Shown: piece by piece, positions 18,286 to 27,669 of the stretch
Position numbering within the stretch: position 1 is the first letter of the stretch
Layout: each line of letters begins with the position of its first letter
Assembly (NCBI GenBank): GCA_903904605.1
Contig: CAIVDC010000123.1
Location: forward strand, 1-64,000
Length of the DNA stretch: 64,000 nucleotides
Direction: 5' to 3'
Origin: an uncultured Sterolibacterium sp.
GTDB taxonomy: Bacteria; Pseudomonadota; Gammaproteobacteria; Burkholderiales; Rhodocyclaceae
Position numbers and translations under genes: made by a program
Notes under the pieces: generated by a model
The model's database searches: none
What the model was told of the DNA's origin: nothing
What the model saw: the letters and a program-made list of their open reading frames with translations, nothing else

Positions 18286-18921
18286 CTTGATGTCTTGCGT
18301 TACCGAGACCGATTGAAGCAAATGACCGGTGCCGTGCCCAGCCACGCCGAACTGCCAAGGCGACGCCCTTCCGGCGCAAGTTCTGAAAGGCGCGACAACG
18401 CCCTATGCCGATGACGCGAGACGGCTCATTTCTTCGCTCTAAAGAAGAGCATTGTAGGGCATGCGGAGAAGCTCGACCATTCGATCCCGACCATGCCGCG
18501 CAGCGCTCGGCTGATTGAGGAAGCGCCGACGAGCGGCAGCACGGGAAGCCCAGCGCTCCGGGCAATGCGAATGGACCGGATTCGCGGCGGCCCGCTGGCA
18601 AAGCGGGGGCGGCGATGGAGGCCGAGAGGCCGGGCGCCCGGTGCGCCTCGACGGCCGCATTACCGAAGGCAGCCTCGTCGGTTGTCTTGTCGCCAGACCG
18701 GCATGGCGGAACCTGGATTTGACGGTGTCGCGCCTGCGGCGACGGGACGATCAGCCTTCGCTACCTCCCGACCCCTGCCGCCATGGCAACAGCAACGGCG
18801 TTGAGGCGCGCCATCAGAAGCACGACTGAAATGTCAGTTCCAATCTGTTCGCAGGTCCGCGTTTGCCCGCCTTGATCGGCTGATTCCGCCGACCGAGGCG
18901 GGCAGGGCCCACCGCTGACGA
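18286..18921. other. Long gap without a supported gene
   Basis: About 636 bases between dnaE and the Cache-protein gene. Open frames exist on both strands (for example 18515-18829 plus and 18439-18660 minus), but their translations are Arg/Pro-rich, lack a recognisable domain and lack convincing ribosome sites. No tRNA cloverleaf or transposase remnant was recognised. The dnaE leader and a possible promoter (TACAAT at 18456-18451, minus strand) occupy the left half. A long inverted repeat is at the right edge (18864-18904). Confidence 0.5.
18864..18904 (-). terminator. Long inverted repeat, possible terminator of the Cache-protein gene
   Basis: A perfect 9-bp outer stem (TGCCCGCCT 18864-18872 with AGGCGGGCA 18896-18904) continues into a partly paired inner stem. 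It begins 17 bases after the stop of the minus-strand gene at 18922. Read on that strand it lacks a T-run, so it could be a rho-dependent pause or an RNA-stabilising hairpin instead. Confidence 0.4.
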
Positions 18922-19383
18922 TTACCTATAAACGCCGCTGCCGATAAAGGCGTCGTGGCCGGGGATTATCCTGACGAATCCCAGCTTGGTCTGCAGCTTC
19001 TTGGTTTCAGGATTGCTCCACATATATTCCATGGTGCCGCTGCCCTTGGTTTTCGCGATCTCGATCATCGGGGGCAGCACGAGTTTGCCGTTCGCGTCCT
19101 TCAGGTCGATCAGATTCTTGCCGACCAGCTTCGGATTGGCGCCATGGGCAAGATTAACGCCCTTGAGGTCGTAGGCGAAGATATAGATATCCTTGTCATG
19201 GAACTCCTTGTTGTCGAGATCGGAGAACGCCTTGTAGGCAGCATCCGTGCCATGATCCTTGATGTAGGCCATGGCCTTATCCAGCATCGCTTGGGCCTCT
19301 TTCTCGGTTCCGCCTGCAAACGCGGCGGTAGCCAGTACCGCGTTGATCATGACGACAGCCAACAGTTTTCTGATAATACTCAT
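18922..19383 (-). CDS. Secreted single-Cache-domain protein
   Basis: 153-aa protein with an N-terminal signal peptide (MSIIRKLLAVVMINAVLATA, cleavage likely after AFA). The remainder is a small Cache (Cache_2-like) sensor fold, the extracytoplasmic ligand-binding module usually found in chemoreceptors and kinases, here without any signalling domain. Recognisable elements are IYIFAYDLKGVNLAHGANPKL and MEYMWSNPETKK, followed by GHDAFIGSGVY near the end. It is probably periplasmic and stands alone. A minus-strand TATAAT at 19504-19499 in an AT-rich patch may be its promoter, giving a leader of about 110 bases. Ligand unknown. Confidence 0.85.
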   Translation of the reverse strand: MSIIRKLLAVVMINAVLATAAFAGGTEKEAQAMLDKAMAYIKDHGTDAAYKAFSDLDNKEFHDKDIYIFAYDLKGVNLAHGANPKLVGKNLIDLKDANGKLVLPPMIEIAKTKGSGTMEYMWSNPETKKLQTKLGFVRIIPGHDAFIGSGVYR

Positions 19384-19648
19384 GGTTGATTCTCCATTCC
19401 CTAAAGAAACAAACAGCCTGCCGCTCGTCCAAGTCCGGACAAGTTGGCGCGGCCGCAGTTTGGGTTCAAGTCGTTCAGAGCCCTATGCCCTTGTTTATAT
19501 TATATCTCAAATGATGAGCTTGCCCGACGCGTAGAACGGACCGGTGCGGAATGGCAGCTGAATGATGTCGGCGCAAGCTGCAACCCCCGCCGAATTCACG
19601 CCACAGGGGTGGAAGTCGATCGTGATCACGGCGAGGAACTGCGGCGCT

Positions 19649-20347
19649 TCAGGGTAAATCGAACAGCAGCACTTCCGCGTCCGAGGCGGCGGTCAAGGAA
19701 AGCGCCGCCTCGTCGCTGATCTTGGCGCCATCGCCACCGGCCAGGCGCGTGCCGTTCAAGCCGAGTTCGCCGCTGACCAGATGCAGATAGGCGCGCCGGC
19801 CGGGCGCCAGGGCATGGCTGACGGATTCCCCCGCACCGAGCAGGCTGGCGAAGAGGCGCGCATCCTGGTGGATGGTGAGACTGCCGGCGGCTCCGTCCGG
19901 CGAGGCGATCAGCGCCAGGCGGCCGCGCTTGTCCCGGTCCGAAAATACCTTCTGTTCATACTCCGGAGGGATCCCGCGGACATCGGGCTCGATCCATATC
20001 TGCAGCAGATGCACGCCCTCGCCGTCAGAGGGGTTGAACTCGCTGTGCTGTACGCCGCGCCCGGCGCTCATCCTCTGCACCTCGGGACGGCGGAACACCG
20101 TGCCGTTGTTCATGTTGTCCTTATGTTCCAGCGGTCCTTCGAGGAGATAGGTGATGATCTCCATGTCGCGATGGCCGTGCTGACCGAATCCGGTACCGGG
20201 CTTGATGAAGTCCTCGTTGATGACGCGCAGCGGTCCCCAACCCATCTCGGCGGGGTCGTGATAGTCGGCGAAGGAGAAGCTGTGAAAGCCTCGCAGCCAG
20301 CCATGGTCGGCATAACCGCGCGCGTTCGATGGGCGCAACAGGATCAT
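19649..20347 (-). CDS. Pirin family protein
   Basis: 232-aa bicupin of the pirin family (YhhW-like), some members of which are quercetinases or redox/transcription modulators. The N-terminal motifs GWLRGFHSFSFADYHDP and FGQHGHRDMEIITYLLEG supply metal-binding His and Glu residues. GRGVQHSEFNP lies in the same cupin domain. The start at 20347 was chosen because MILLRPSNARG matches the family, and the ATG overlaps the stop of the upstream ParA-like gene (ATGA). The biochemical substrate is unknown. Confidence 0.92.
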   Translation of the reverse strand: MILLRPSNARGYADHGWLRGFHSFSFADYHDPAEMGWGPLRVINEDFIKPGTGFGQHGHRDMEIITYLLEGPLEHKDNMNNGTVFRRPEVQRMSAGRGVQHSEFNPSDGEGVHLLQIWIEPDVRGIPPEYEQKVFSDRDKRGRLALIASPDGAAGSLTIHQDARLFASLLGAGESVSHALAPGRRAYLHLVSGELGLNGTRLAGGDGAKISDEAALSLTAASDAEVLLFDLP

Positions 20348-20976
20348 GGTAGCGCTCTCTCCATCCAATCGACAATCGGTTGCCACTCTTCCCAGTCCCT
20401 CTCCGCGCGCGAGGCCGGCAGCTCGAAAATGGTCAGGCCATGGGCCGCCGCCTGCACATAGTTCTGGGTATCGCGCAAATTGGTCAGCACCGGTATTCCC
20501 TGGGCCTCAAGAAAGCGCTCCAGTTCATGCGCCGCGCGAGTTCGCGCATCGACGCGCATGCCGACAACGGCAAAAAATGTCTCGTGCCTGCGCACCGACT
20601 TCTCTTCCAGCAACGCATCGATGAAAGTCCGCGTCGCCAGGATATCGAACAACGACGGCTGCAGCGGGACGAGCACGCGCTGCACCAGCTTCAGCATATG
20701 GGCGAGCTTCTTGCCGTGCAAACCTGCCGGCGTGTCGAGCACGACATGGGTCGTGCCCTTGGGCGGGCGCGCCGGCTTTTCCGGCTGGAGATCCCAGGTC
20801 CTGATCTGCGGCAGCGAAGGCGGCCGCAACTTCAGCCACTCGCTCGCCGACTGCTGGCGGTCGATGTCGCCCAACATGACCGCATGGCCCTGGCGCGCCA
20901 GGAGGCCGGCGAGATTGGTCGCCAGGGTGCTCTTGCCCGAGCCGCCCTTGGGATTGGCGATGAGGAAGGACTGCAT
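20344..20976 (-). CDS. ParA-like P-loop ATPase (no ParB partner seen)
   Basis: 210-aa MinD/ParA-family ATPase. The deviant Walker A is KGGSGKST (residues 10-17), the A' region is VMLGDIDRQQSASEW, and Walker B-like residues are in THVVLDTPAGLHGK. Short for ParA and without an N-terminal DNA-binding domain, it resembles the small ParA-like ATPases that position protein cargo rather than plasmids. No ParB or centromere-like repeats are nearby. Its stop overlaps the start of pirin, so the two are translated as a unit. Cargo unknown. Confidence 0.85.
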   Translation of the reverse strand: MQSFLIANPKGGSGKSTLATNLAGLLARQGHAVMLGDIDRQQSASEWLKLRPPSLPQIRTWDLQPEKPARPPKGTTHVVLDTPAGLHGKKLAHMLKLVQRVLVPLQPSLFDILATRTFIDALLEEKSVRRHETFFAVVGMRVDARTRAAHELERFLEAQGIPVLTNLRDTQNYVQAAAHGLTIFELPASRAERDWEEWQPIVDWMERALP

Positions 20977-20987
20977 GGCTGAGGAGC

Positions 20988-21983
20988 CTAAGGCAGCAGC
21001 AGCGTCGAACCCGTGGTCTTCCTGGCCGCCAGGTCGGCCTGCGCGGCGGCGGCATCCTTGAGCGCATAGGTCTGGTTGACCTCGATCTTCACCTTGCCCG
21101 AACTCACCACCTCGAACAGTTCATTGGCGCTGGCGAGCAGATCGGCGCGCAAGGCGGTGTAGGTGGCGATGGTCGGGCGGGTGACGAACAGAGAGCCCTT
21201 CGGCGCCAGCATGGCCAGATCGAACGGCGGCACCGGCCCGGAGGCGCTGCCGAAGCTCACCATCAGCCCCAGCGGTCGCAGGCAATCGAGCGATCCGATG
21301 AAGGTGTCCTTGCCGATCGAGTCATAGACCACCGGCACGCCCGCACCATCGGTCAGCGCCCGGACCCGCTCGGTGAAATTCTCCCGCGTGTAGACGATGG
21401 CGTGGTCGCAACCGTGCGCCCTGGCCAAAGCCGCCTTCTCCTCGCTGCCGACCGTGCCGATGACCGTGGCGCCCAGCGCCTTGGCCCATTGGCAGAGAAT
21501 CAGGCCGACGCCGCCGGCAGCGGCGTGGATCAGGAGGGTATCGCCGGCTTCGACCCGGTAGGTGCGGCGCAGCAGGTATTGCGCGGTCATGCCCTGGAGC
21601 ATCATCGCCGCGGCGGTGTTGTAGTCGAGCGCATCGGGCAGCTTCACCAGACGGTGCGCCGGAATGTTGCGCAGTTCGGCATAAGCGCCGAGCGGTCCGC
21701 CGGCATAGGCGACACGGTCGCCCGTCTTGATGCCGGTAGTCGCGCCGACCTCGCTGCCCACCGCCTCGACCACCCCGGCGCCTTCGATGCCGATACCCGA
21801 GGGCAGAGGCAGCGGGTACATGCCGTTGCGATGGTAGATATCGATGAAGTTGAGGCCGACTGCGTGGTGCCTGACGCGCGCTTCACCGGCCTGAAGTTCG
21901 GGCAGGGAAACGGTTTCCCAGCGCAAGACTTCAGGACCGCCGGTCTGGTGAAAGCGGATGGCATGGGATTCGAGGGCAGTCAT
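20988..21983 (-). CDS. NAD(P)H:quinone oxidoreductase (zeta-crystallin type)
   Basis: 331-aa medium-chain dehydrogenase/reductase of the QOR family, which reduces quinones or other enones with NADPH. It has an N-terminal GroES-like domain with GLNFIDIYHRNGMYPLPLPSGIG-type residues and a Rossmann motif in the centre (AAAGGVGLILCQWAKALGA). Zinc-binding cysteines are absent, as is usual for QOR. The start at 21983 follows family alignments. A frame extension toward 22619 is a shadow of the malic enzyme gene, which ends 14 bases upstream. Probably co-transcribed with maeB and the ParA/pirin genes. Confidence 0.93.
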   Translation of the reverse strand: MTALESHAIRFHQTGGPEVLRWETVSLPELQAGEARVRHHAVGLNFIDIYHRNGMYPLPLPSGIGIEGAGVVEAVGSEVGATTGIKTGDRVAYAGGPLGAYAELRNIPAHRLVKLPDALDYNTAAAMMLQGMTAQYLLRRTYRVEAGDTLLIHAAAGGVGLILCQWAKALGATVIGTVGSEEKAALARAHGCDHAIVYTRENFTERVRALTDGAGVPVVYDSIGKDTFIGSLDCLRPLGLMVSFGSASGPVPPFDLAMLAPKGSLFVTRPTIATYTALRADLLASANELFEVVSSGKVKIEVNQTYALKDAAAAQADLAARKTTGSTLLLP

Positions 21984-21997
21984 GTGGCGATCTCCGT

Positions 21998-24274
21998 TCA
22001 GACTTTCAGGTGGTTGGCATCGACGACGCACAGTGCGGTCATATTCACCAGCCGCCGCACCGACGCCGTCGGGGTCAAGATGTGCACCGTCTTGGCGGCG
22101 CCCAGCAGGATGGGACCGACCGTGATGCCGTCGCCGCTGGTGACTTTCAGCAGGTTGAAGGCGATGTTGGCGGCATCGACATTGGGCATGATCAGCAGGT
22201 TGGCTTCGCCCTTCAGCCTGCTCTCGGGATAGGAGCGGTTGCGGATATCCTCGGAAAGCGCCGCATCGCCGTGCATCTCGCCATCCACCTCGAGCTCCGG
22301 CGCATGCGCTTCGATCAGCGCGCGCGCCGCCCTCATCTTGTGTGCCGAGGCCGACTGGATGCTGCCGAAATTGGAATGCGAGAGCAGCGCCAACTTGGGC
22401 ACGAAACCGAAGCGACGCACTTCCTCGGCCGCCATCAAGGCAATGTCGGCAATCTCGGCGGCGGACGGGTCGTCGTTGACATAGGTGTCGCAGATGAACA
22501 TCGTGTAGCGCTGCAGCATCAGCAGATTCATCGTCGCGAACTTGGTCGCATGCGCCTCCAGACCGATCACGTCGGCGATGTGCTTGAGATGCTGGGCATG
22601 GCGGCCGACGACGCCGCACAGCAGCGCGTCGACTTCGCCGCGCTTGAGCAGCATCGCGCCGATCAGCGTGGTGTCCGAGCGCAGCAGCTGTTTCGCCACT
22701 TCGGGGGGAACGCCCGACCGTCCCATCAGCTTGTGATATTCGGCCGAAAGATCGCGGTGGCGCTCATCGGCAGCCGGATTGATGATCTCGAAATCCGCTC
22801 CCGGAACAATGCGCAGGCCGGCCTTCTTGATGCGCATCTCGATCACCTCGGGACGCCCGATCACCACCGGCCGCGCCAATCCTTCGTCGAGCACGGTCTG
22901 CACGGCGCGCAGCACCCGCTCGTCCTCGCCCTCGGCATAGAGCACCCGGGCCGGGGCCTTCTTGGCGGCGGCGAACACCGGCCTCATGACGAATCCCGAG
23001 TGATAGAGGAAACTGTTCAACTGCTCGCGGTAGGCCGCGAAGTCGGCAATCGGCCGCGTCGCCACGCCAGAATCCATCGCCGCCTGCGCCACCGCCGGCG
23101 CGATCTTGACGATCAGCCGCGGGTCGAAGGGCTTCGGGATCAGGTATTCGCGGCCGAACTTCGGGCTCTCGCCGCCGTAGGCCATCGCCACCACGTCCGA
23201 GGACTCGGCCTCGGCCAGATCCGCGATGGCGTAGACGGCGGCCAGCTGCATCTCCTCGGTGATGGTCGAGGCGCCGGCGTCCAGGGCACCGCGGAAGATG
23301 AAGGGAAAGCACAGGACGTTGTTCACCTGGTTCGGATAATCGGAACGGCCCGTTGCGATCACGGCGTCGCTGCGCACCGCCTTCACCTCGTCGGGCAGGA
23401 TTTCCGGAGTCGGATTGGCCAGCGCCATGATCAGGGGATTGGGCGCCATCTTCGCCACCATCTCGCCTTTCAGCACGCCGCCCGCGGACAGGCCGAGGAA
23501 GACGTCGGCGTCGGCGATCACCTCGGACAAGGTCCGGGCGGAGGTGACCTTGGCGTAGCGATCCTTGATCGGATCCATCAGCACCGGCCGACCCTGATAG
23601 ACCACGCCTTCGATGTCGGTCACCCAGATGTTCTCGACCTTGACGCCGAGCAGCACCAGCATTTCAAGGCAGGCCAGCGCCGCCGCGCCGGCGCCGCTGG
23701 TGACCAGCTTTACCTCCCCGACCTTCTTGCCGACCAGCTTCAGGCCGTTCAAGATCGCCGCGCCGACGACAATCGCCGTGCCGTGCTGGTCGTCATGGAA
23801 CACCGGGATCTTCATCCGGCTGCGCAACTGCTTCTCGATGTAGAAGCACTCGGGCGCCTTGATGTCTTCGAGGTTGATGCCGCCGAAAGTCGGTTCCAGC
23901 GCGGCGATCATGTCGATCAGCTTGTCGGGATCGTTCTCCGCGAGTTCGATGTCGAATACGTCGATGCCGGCGAACTTCTTGAACAGGACTGCCTTGCCTT
24001 CCATCACCGGCTTGGCCGCGAGCGGGCCGATGTTGCCCAGGCCGAGCACAGCGCTGCCGTTGGTGACGACGCCGACCAGGTTGGCGCGGCTGGTGAGACG
24101 GCTGGCCTGGGCCGGGTCCGCGACGATGGCGTTGCAGGCGATCGCGACGCCGGGCGTGTAGGCGAGCGCCAGATCGCGCTGGTTGGTCAGCCCCTTGGTC
24201 GGAACGACGGAGATCTTCCCGGGAGTCGGATGGCTGTGATATTCGAGCGCTGCAGCAGTGAGGTCTTTTTCCAT
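21998..24274 (-). CDS. maeB: NADP-dependent malic enzyme with C-terminal phosphotransacetylase-like domain
   Basis: 758-aa MaeB-type enzyme that decarboxylates malate to pyruvate with reduction of NADP. The N-terminal malic enzyme domain (about 1-420) includes [30 protein letters not shown]-like residues and catalytic HDDQHGTA. The C-terminal domain from about residue 430 ([17 protein letters not shown]) is the phosphate acetyltransferase-like module found in MaeB, believed to regulate activity by acetyl-CoA rather than catalyse. The ATG at 24274 is chosen over 24295 because [16 protein letters not shown] is typical. Divergent from the ParA-like gene at 24387. Confidence 0.95.
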   Translation of the reverse strand: MEKDLTAAALEYHSHPTPGKISVVPTKGLTNQRDLALAYTPGVAIACNAIVADPAQASRLTSRANLVGVVTNGSAVLGLGNIGPLAAKPVMEGKAVLFKKFAGIDVFDIELAENDPDKLIDMIAALEPTFGGINLEDIKAPECFYIEKQLRSRMKIPVFHDDQHGTAIVVGAAILNGLKLVGKKVGEVKLVTSGAGAAALACLEMLVLLGVKVENIWVTDIEGVVYQGRPVLMDPIKDRYAKVTSARTLSEVIADADVFLGLSAGGVLKGEMVAKMAPNPLIMALANPTPEILPDEVKAVRSDAVIATGRSDYPNQVNNVLCFPFIFRGALDAGASTITEEMQLAAVYAIADLAEAESSDVVAMAYGGESPKFGREYLIPKPFDPRLIVKIAPAVAQAAMDSGVATRPIADFAAYREQLNSFLYHSGFVMRPVFAAAKKAPARVLYAEGEDERVLRAVQTVLDEGLARPVVIGRPEVIEMRIKKAGLRIVPGADFEIINPAADERHRDLSAEYHKLMGRSGVPPEVAKQLLRSDTTLIGAMLLKRGEVDALLCGVVGRHAQHLKHIADVIGLEAHATKFATMNLLMLQRYTMFICDTYVNDDPSAAEIADIALMAAEEVRRFGFVPKLALLSHSNFGSIQSASAHKMRAARALIEAHAPELEVDGEMHGDAALSEDIRNRSYPESRLKGEANLLIMPNVDAANIAFNLLKVTSGDGITVGPILLGAAKTVHILTPTASVRRLVNMTALCVVDANHLKV

Positions 24275-24386
24275 GACGCGAATTCCAAATGACAAAGCGG
24301 AATGATACCCCTCGGCACTCCCCGTGACGCAACTGCGGGCCGGCGCTGTGGCACAATGGAACGATCAAGGACGGAAAGGCCAGCGC

Positions 24387-25184
24387 ATGAAACGGGTTGT
24401 CTTCAATCAGAAAGGCGGGGTGGGCAAGAGCACCATCGCCTGCAATCTGGCGGCGGTCAGCGCCGCCGCCGGGCAACGCACCCTGGTGATCGACCTCGAT
24501 CCTCAGGCCAACTCCAGCCGCTATCTGTTGGGCGCGGCCGTCGACGAATTGCAGCTCACCGCCACCGAGTTCTTCGACCAGGTGCTCAACTTCAAACTGC
24601 GCCCCAAGGAAACCGGGGAATTCATCGTCGCGACGCCCTATCCCAACCTGTCGGTACTGCCAGCCCATCCTTCTCTCGAGGAACTGCAGGCCAAGCTGGA
24701 ATCTCGCCACAAGATCTACAAGTTGCGCGACGCCCTGGACGCGTTATCCGGTTACGACCAGATCTGGATCGATACGCCACCGGCGATGCACTTCTATACG
24801 TTGTCCGCGCTGATCGCCGCGGATGCCTGCCTGATTCCCTTCGACTGCGACGACTTCTCGCGCCGCGCCCTGTACTCGCTGCTCGAGCACGTCGCGGAGA
24901 TCCGGGCCGACCACAACGAGTCGCTCGCCATCGCAGGCATCGTGGTCAACCAGTTCCAGCCGCGCGCCAAATTGCCAGGCCGCCTCGCGCAGGAACTGCG
25001 CGACGAAGGCCTGCCGGTACTCACCACCATGCTCTCCGCCTCGGTGAAGATTCGCGAGTCGCACCAACTGGCCCGCCCGATGATCTATCTTGACGCCCAG
25101 CACAAACTGAGCCGGGAATTCGCCGCGCTCCATGCGGAACTTACCGCGCCGCGCCGGACGGCGGCCAAGCGCCGCCCGCTCTAG
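24387..25184 (+). CDS. ParA-family ATPase, second orphan copy
   Basis: 265-aa ParA/Soj-type ATPase, unlike the shorter copy at 20344-20976. The Walker A is KGGVGKST near residue 10, the signature DLDPQANSSRYLLG follows at about 38-51, and Walker B lies in YDQIWIDTPPAMHFYTLSA. A basic C-terminus (TAPRRTAAKRRPL) may bind DNA nonspecifically. No ParB or parS-like sequence was found beside it. The ATG at 24387 was chosen to fit the KRVVFNQKGGVGK start. The gene converges with uvrD. Its role could be chromosome-linked positioning, but no cargo gene is adjacent. Confidence 0.88.
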   Translation: MKRVVFNQKGGVGKSTIACNLAAVSAAAGQRTLVIDLDPQANSSRYLLGAAVDELQLTATEFFDQVLNFKLRPKETGEFIVATPYPNLSVLPAHPSLEELQAKLESRHKIYKLRDALDALSGYDQIWIDTPPAMHFYTLSALIAADACLIPFDCDDFSRRALYSLLEHVAEIRADHNESLAIAGIVVNQFQPRAKLPGRLAQELRDEGLPVLTTMLSASVKIRESHQLARPMIYLDAQHKLSREFAALHAELTAPRRTAAKRRPL

Positions 25185-25288
25185 GGCCTGCCTCCCAGCA
25201 CCCTTCCCAAGCAAGGGGGGGGTCACCACGGCTCGGCTTGCTCGCAGGCTGTGAAGCATCGTCCAGGGGCCGCCCGGCGGCGAAGCCG

Positions 25289-27469
25289 CTAGGCGGGGGT
25301 CAGCTTCGCCACCGCCAGCGCCAGCCATTTCATGCCGGCATGGCCAAAGTTGACCTGGACCCGGGTGTCGCTGCCCGAGCCTTCGGCATTGACGATGACC
25401 CCGAGACCGAACTTGGCGTGATTGACGTTCTGACCGATGGAGAGGCCGCTGTCGCTGGCCGGGCCTGCCTTCCGGGGCAAGGCCGGGCTTGGCCCGCCGC
25501 CATAGCTGGCATTGGGGGAAGCGGCAAAGACATTCCTGATCTTCGGCGTCAGCCACTTCAGCAAGGCCGCCGGAATCTCGTCGACGAAACGGGATGCCAC
25601 GTTGTATCGGGTCTGACCATGCAACATGCGCGTCTGGGCGAAGGAGAGGTAGAGCCGCGCCCGGGCCCGGGTCACGGCGACATACATCAGGCGGCGCTCT
25701 TCCTCCAGGCCTTTTTCCTCGAGGATGGCATTTTCGTGAGGAAACAAGCCCTCTTCCAGCCCGCTGATGAAGACCACGTTGAACTCCAGGCCCTTGGCCG
25801 AGTGCACCGTCATCAGTTGCACGGCATCGTCGGAATCGCCGGCCTGGTGTTCGCCCGCCTCCAGCGAGGCATGGGCCAGGAAGGAAGCCAGGGCGCTTTG
25901 CCCTTCCTCTTCCGGTTCGCGGCTGCCTTCCTCGGCAACGAAGCTGGCGCTGGCATTGACCAGTTCATCGAGGTTGGCGACGCGATCGGCGCCTTCCCTT
26001 TCGTTCCGGTAGTGGCTGGAGAGGCCTGAGATTTCGATGACGTGATCGACCACCTCGGGCAGCGGCAAGCCCTCGGTCCCCTGCCTGAGGCTTTCTATCA
26101 GCGCGGCGAAAGCGGCGAGCGAGGTCCCTGCCTTGCCGGAGAGTTGCGCGATCGCCGCATGCAGACTCAAACCCCGCGTCCTGGCGACGTCGGCGAGCTG
26201 CTCCAGGGAACGTGCGCCGATGCCGCGCGTCGGGAAATTCACGACCCGGGAAAAAGCGGTGTCGTCGTCGGGATTGGCGATCAGGCGCAGATAGGCCAGC
26301 GCATGCTTGATTTCCTGGCGCTCGAAGAAACGCAGACCGCCATACACGCGGTAGGGCAATGCAGCCGAGAACAAAGCGTGTTCGAGCACTCGCGACTGGG
26401 CATTGGAGCGGTAGAGCAGGGCGATCTCGGCGCGGGCATGGCCGTCCCGGCACAAGGCCTTGATCTCCTCTACGATCCAGCGCGCCTCATCGAGGTCGCT
26501 CGTCGCCTCGAATATGCGGATCGGCTCGCCGCTGCCGGCATCGGTCCAAAGGTTCTTGCCCAGGCGCGCTTCATTGTTCTTGATGATGGCGTTGGCGGCA
26601 TCGAGGATGTTGCCGTGTGAGCGGTAGTTCTGCTCCAGCCGGATGACATGGGCGACCTTGAACTCCCGCTCGAAGTCGCGCATATTGCCGACCTCGGCAC
26701 CGCGGAAACCGTAGATCGACTGGTCGTCGTCGCCCACCGCAAAAATGCTCGCACCGCCACCGCCCAGCTGCTTCAGCCAGCGGTACTGGAGGACATTGGT
26801 GTCCTGGAATTCGTCGACCAGAATGTGGCGGAAACGCTCCTGGTAATGGCGGCGCAGGATCTCGTTCCGGGTGAGAAGCTCGAAGCTGCGCAGCAGAAGT
26901 TCGGCGAAGTCGACCACACCCTCGCGCTGACATTGGCGCTCGTAGGCTTCGTAGATCTCGATGCGTCTTCTCGTGAAATCGTCCCAGGCCTCCACCGCCG
27001 AAGCGCGCAGGCCCTGCTCCTTCTGGGCATTAATGAAATGCTGGAGTTCACGCGGCGGGTACTTCTCGTCGTCGACGTCGAGCGACTTGACCAGCCGCTT
27101 GATCGCCGACAGCTGGTCGGCCTGATCGAGGATTTGGAACAGCTGAGGCAGTGCCGCCTCGCGGTGATGAGCGCGCAAGAGACGATTGCACAGGCCGTGG
27201 AAGGTGCCGATCCACATCCCGCGCAGATTGATCGGCAGCATCGAGGATAGCCGCGTCAGCATTTCCTTCGCCGCCTTGTTGGTGAAGGTGACGGCCAGAA
27301 TGCCGTGCGGCCCGGCCTGGTTGGTCTGGATCAACCAAGCGATGCGCGTCGTCAAAACACGCGTCTTGCCGCTGCCGGCACCGGCCAGGATCAGCGCATG
27401 CTGAGGCGGCAGGGTGACAGCGGCCAGTTGTTCCGGGTTGAGACCGTGAAGGAGAGGCAACATTTCCAT
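25289..27469 (-). CDS. uvrD: ATP-dependent DNA helicase UvrD/Rep family
   Basis: 726-aa superfamily 1A 3'-5' DNA helicase for mismatch and excision repair and replication restart. Motif I is AGAGSGKTRV (K35), motif II is VDEFQDTN, motif III is GDDDQSIYGFRGA, and motif IV includes LEQNYRSHGNI. The C-terminal region ends with a Tudor-like domain (KFGLGVIVNAEGSG). Length fits UvrD/PcrA (about 720). A minus-strand TATAAT (27477-27472) lies only two bases before the assigned ATG, so translation may in fact begin at the second Met (27463). Divergent from the small gene at 27670. Confidence 0.93.
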   Translation of the reverse strand: MEMLPLLHGLNPEQLAAVTLPPQHALILAGAGSGKTRVLTTRIAWLIQTNQAGPHGILAVTFTNKAAKEMLTRLSSMLPINLRGMWIGTFHGLCNRLLRAHHREAALPQLFQILDQADQLSAIKRLVKSLDVDDEKYPPRELQHFINAQKEQGLRASAVEAWDDFTRRRIEIYEAYERQCQREGVVDFAELLLRSFELLTRNEILRRHYQERFRHILVDEFQDTNVLQYRWLKQLGGGGASIFAVGDDDQSIYGFRGAEVGNMRDFEREFKVAHVIRLEQNYRSHGNILDAANAIIKNNEARLGKNLWTDAGSGEPIRIFEATSDLDEARWIVEEIKALCRDGHARAEIALLYRSNAQSRVLEHALFSAALPYRVYGGLRFFERQEIKHALAYLRLIANPDDDTAFSRVVNFPTRGIGARSLEQLADVARTRGLSLHAAIAQLSGKAGTSLAAFAALIESLRQGTEGLPLPEVVDHVIEISGLSSHYRNEREGADRVANLDELVNASASFVAEEGSREPEEEGQSALASFLAHASLEAGEHQAGDSDDAVQLMTVHSAKGLEFNVVFISGLEEGLFPHENAILEEKGLEEERRLMYVAVTRARARLYLSFAQTRMLHGQTRYNVASRFVDEIPAALLKWLTPKIRNVFAASPNASYGGGPSPALPRKAGPASDSGLSIGQNVNHAKFGLGVIVNAEGSGSDTRVQVNFGHAGMKWLALAVAKLTPA

Positions 27470-27582
27470 TGATTATACTGCCACCTCGTTTTTGATCCCC
27501 GCCCAGTGCCGTCGCTGGATATGTCTTTTCGCCTAGCCTGTCGAACCGATTCAAGCCCAATCCCACTAATTCGGTGTATGAT

Positions 27583-27597
27583 TGTTGCACTGCAGCA
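27583..27597. promoter_or_regulatory. Near-palindrome upstream of the small gene at 27670
   Basis: TGTTGCA-C-TGCAGCA, a 15-bp inverted repeat with one mismatch per arm, 73 bases before the start of the 109-aa protein and 114 bases before uvrD. The TGCA-rich shape resembles the TGC-rich operators reported for PhaR regulators of polyhydroxyalkanoate genes. The link is only an inference. Confidence 0.35.
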
Positions 27598-27669
27598 TGC
27601 TTGGCCACAAAAAGGTCGGCAGGCGTATTCGCGGTGGTCCAAACCGGGCCTGATAAGAAGGAGAATCGC

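Noticed and set aside
15175-18414. Very long open frame (over 1000 codons) on the plus strand opposite dnaE
   Set aside because: It is an antisense shadow caused by high GC codon bias; translation is rich in Arg, Gln and Asp with no domain, while dnaE on the other strand has all family motifs.
18439-18804. Short open frames on both strands between dnaE and the Cache gene
   Set aside because: No ribosome site, no recognisable family, and biased Arg/Pro composition typical of non-coding GC-rich DNA.
22010-24292. 760-codon plus-strand frame opposite malic enzyme
   Set aside because: Shadow of maeB with His/Arg/Gln-rich nonsense translation.
20344-25184. Plasmid-type partition locus
   Set aside because: No parB, no iteron or parS-like repeats and no replication gene; the surroundings are ordinary chromosomal metabolism genes.
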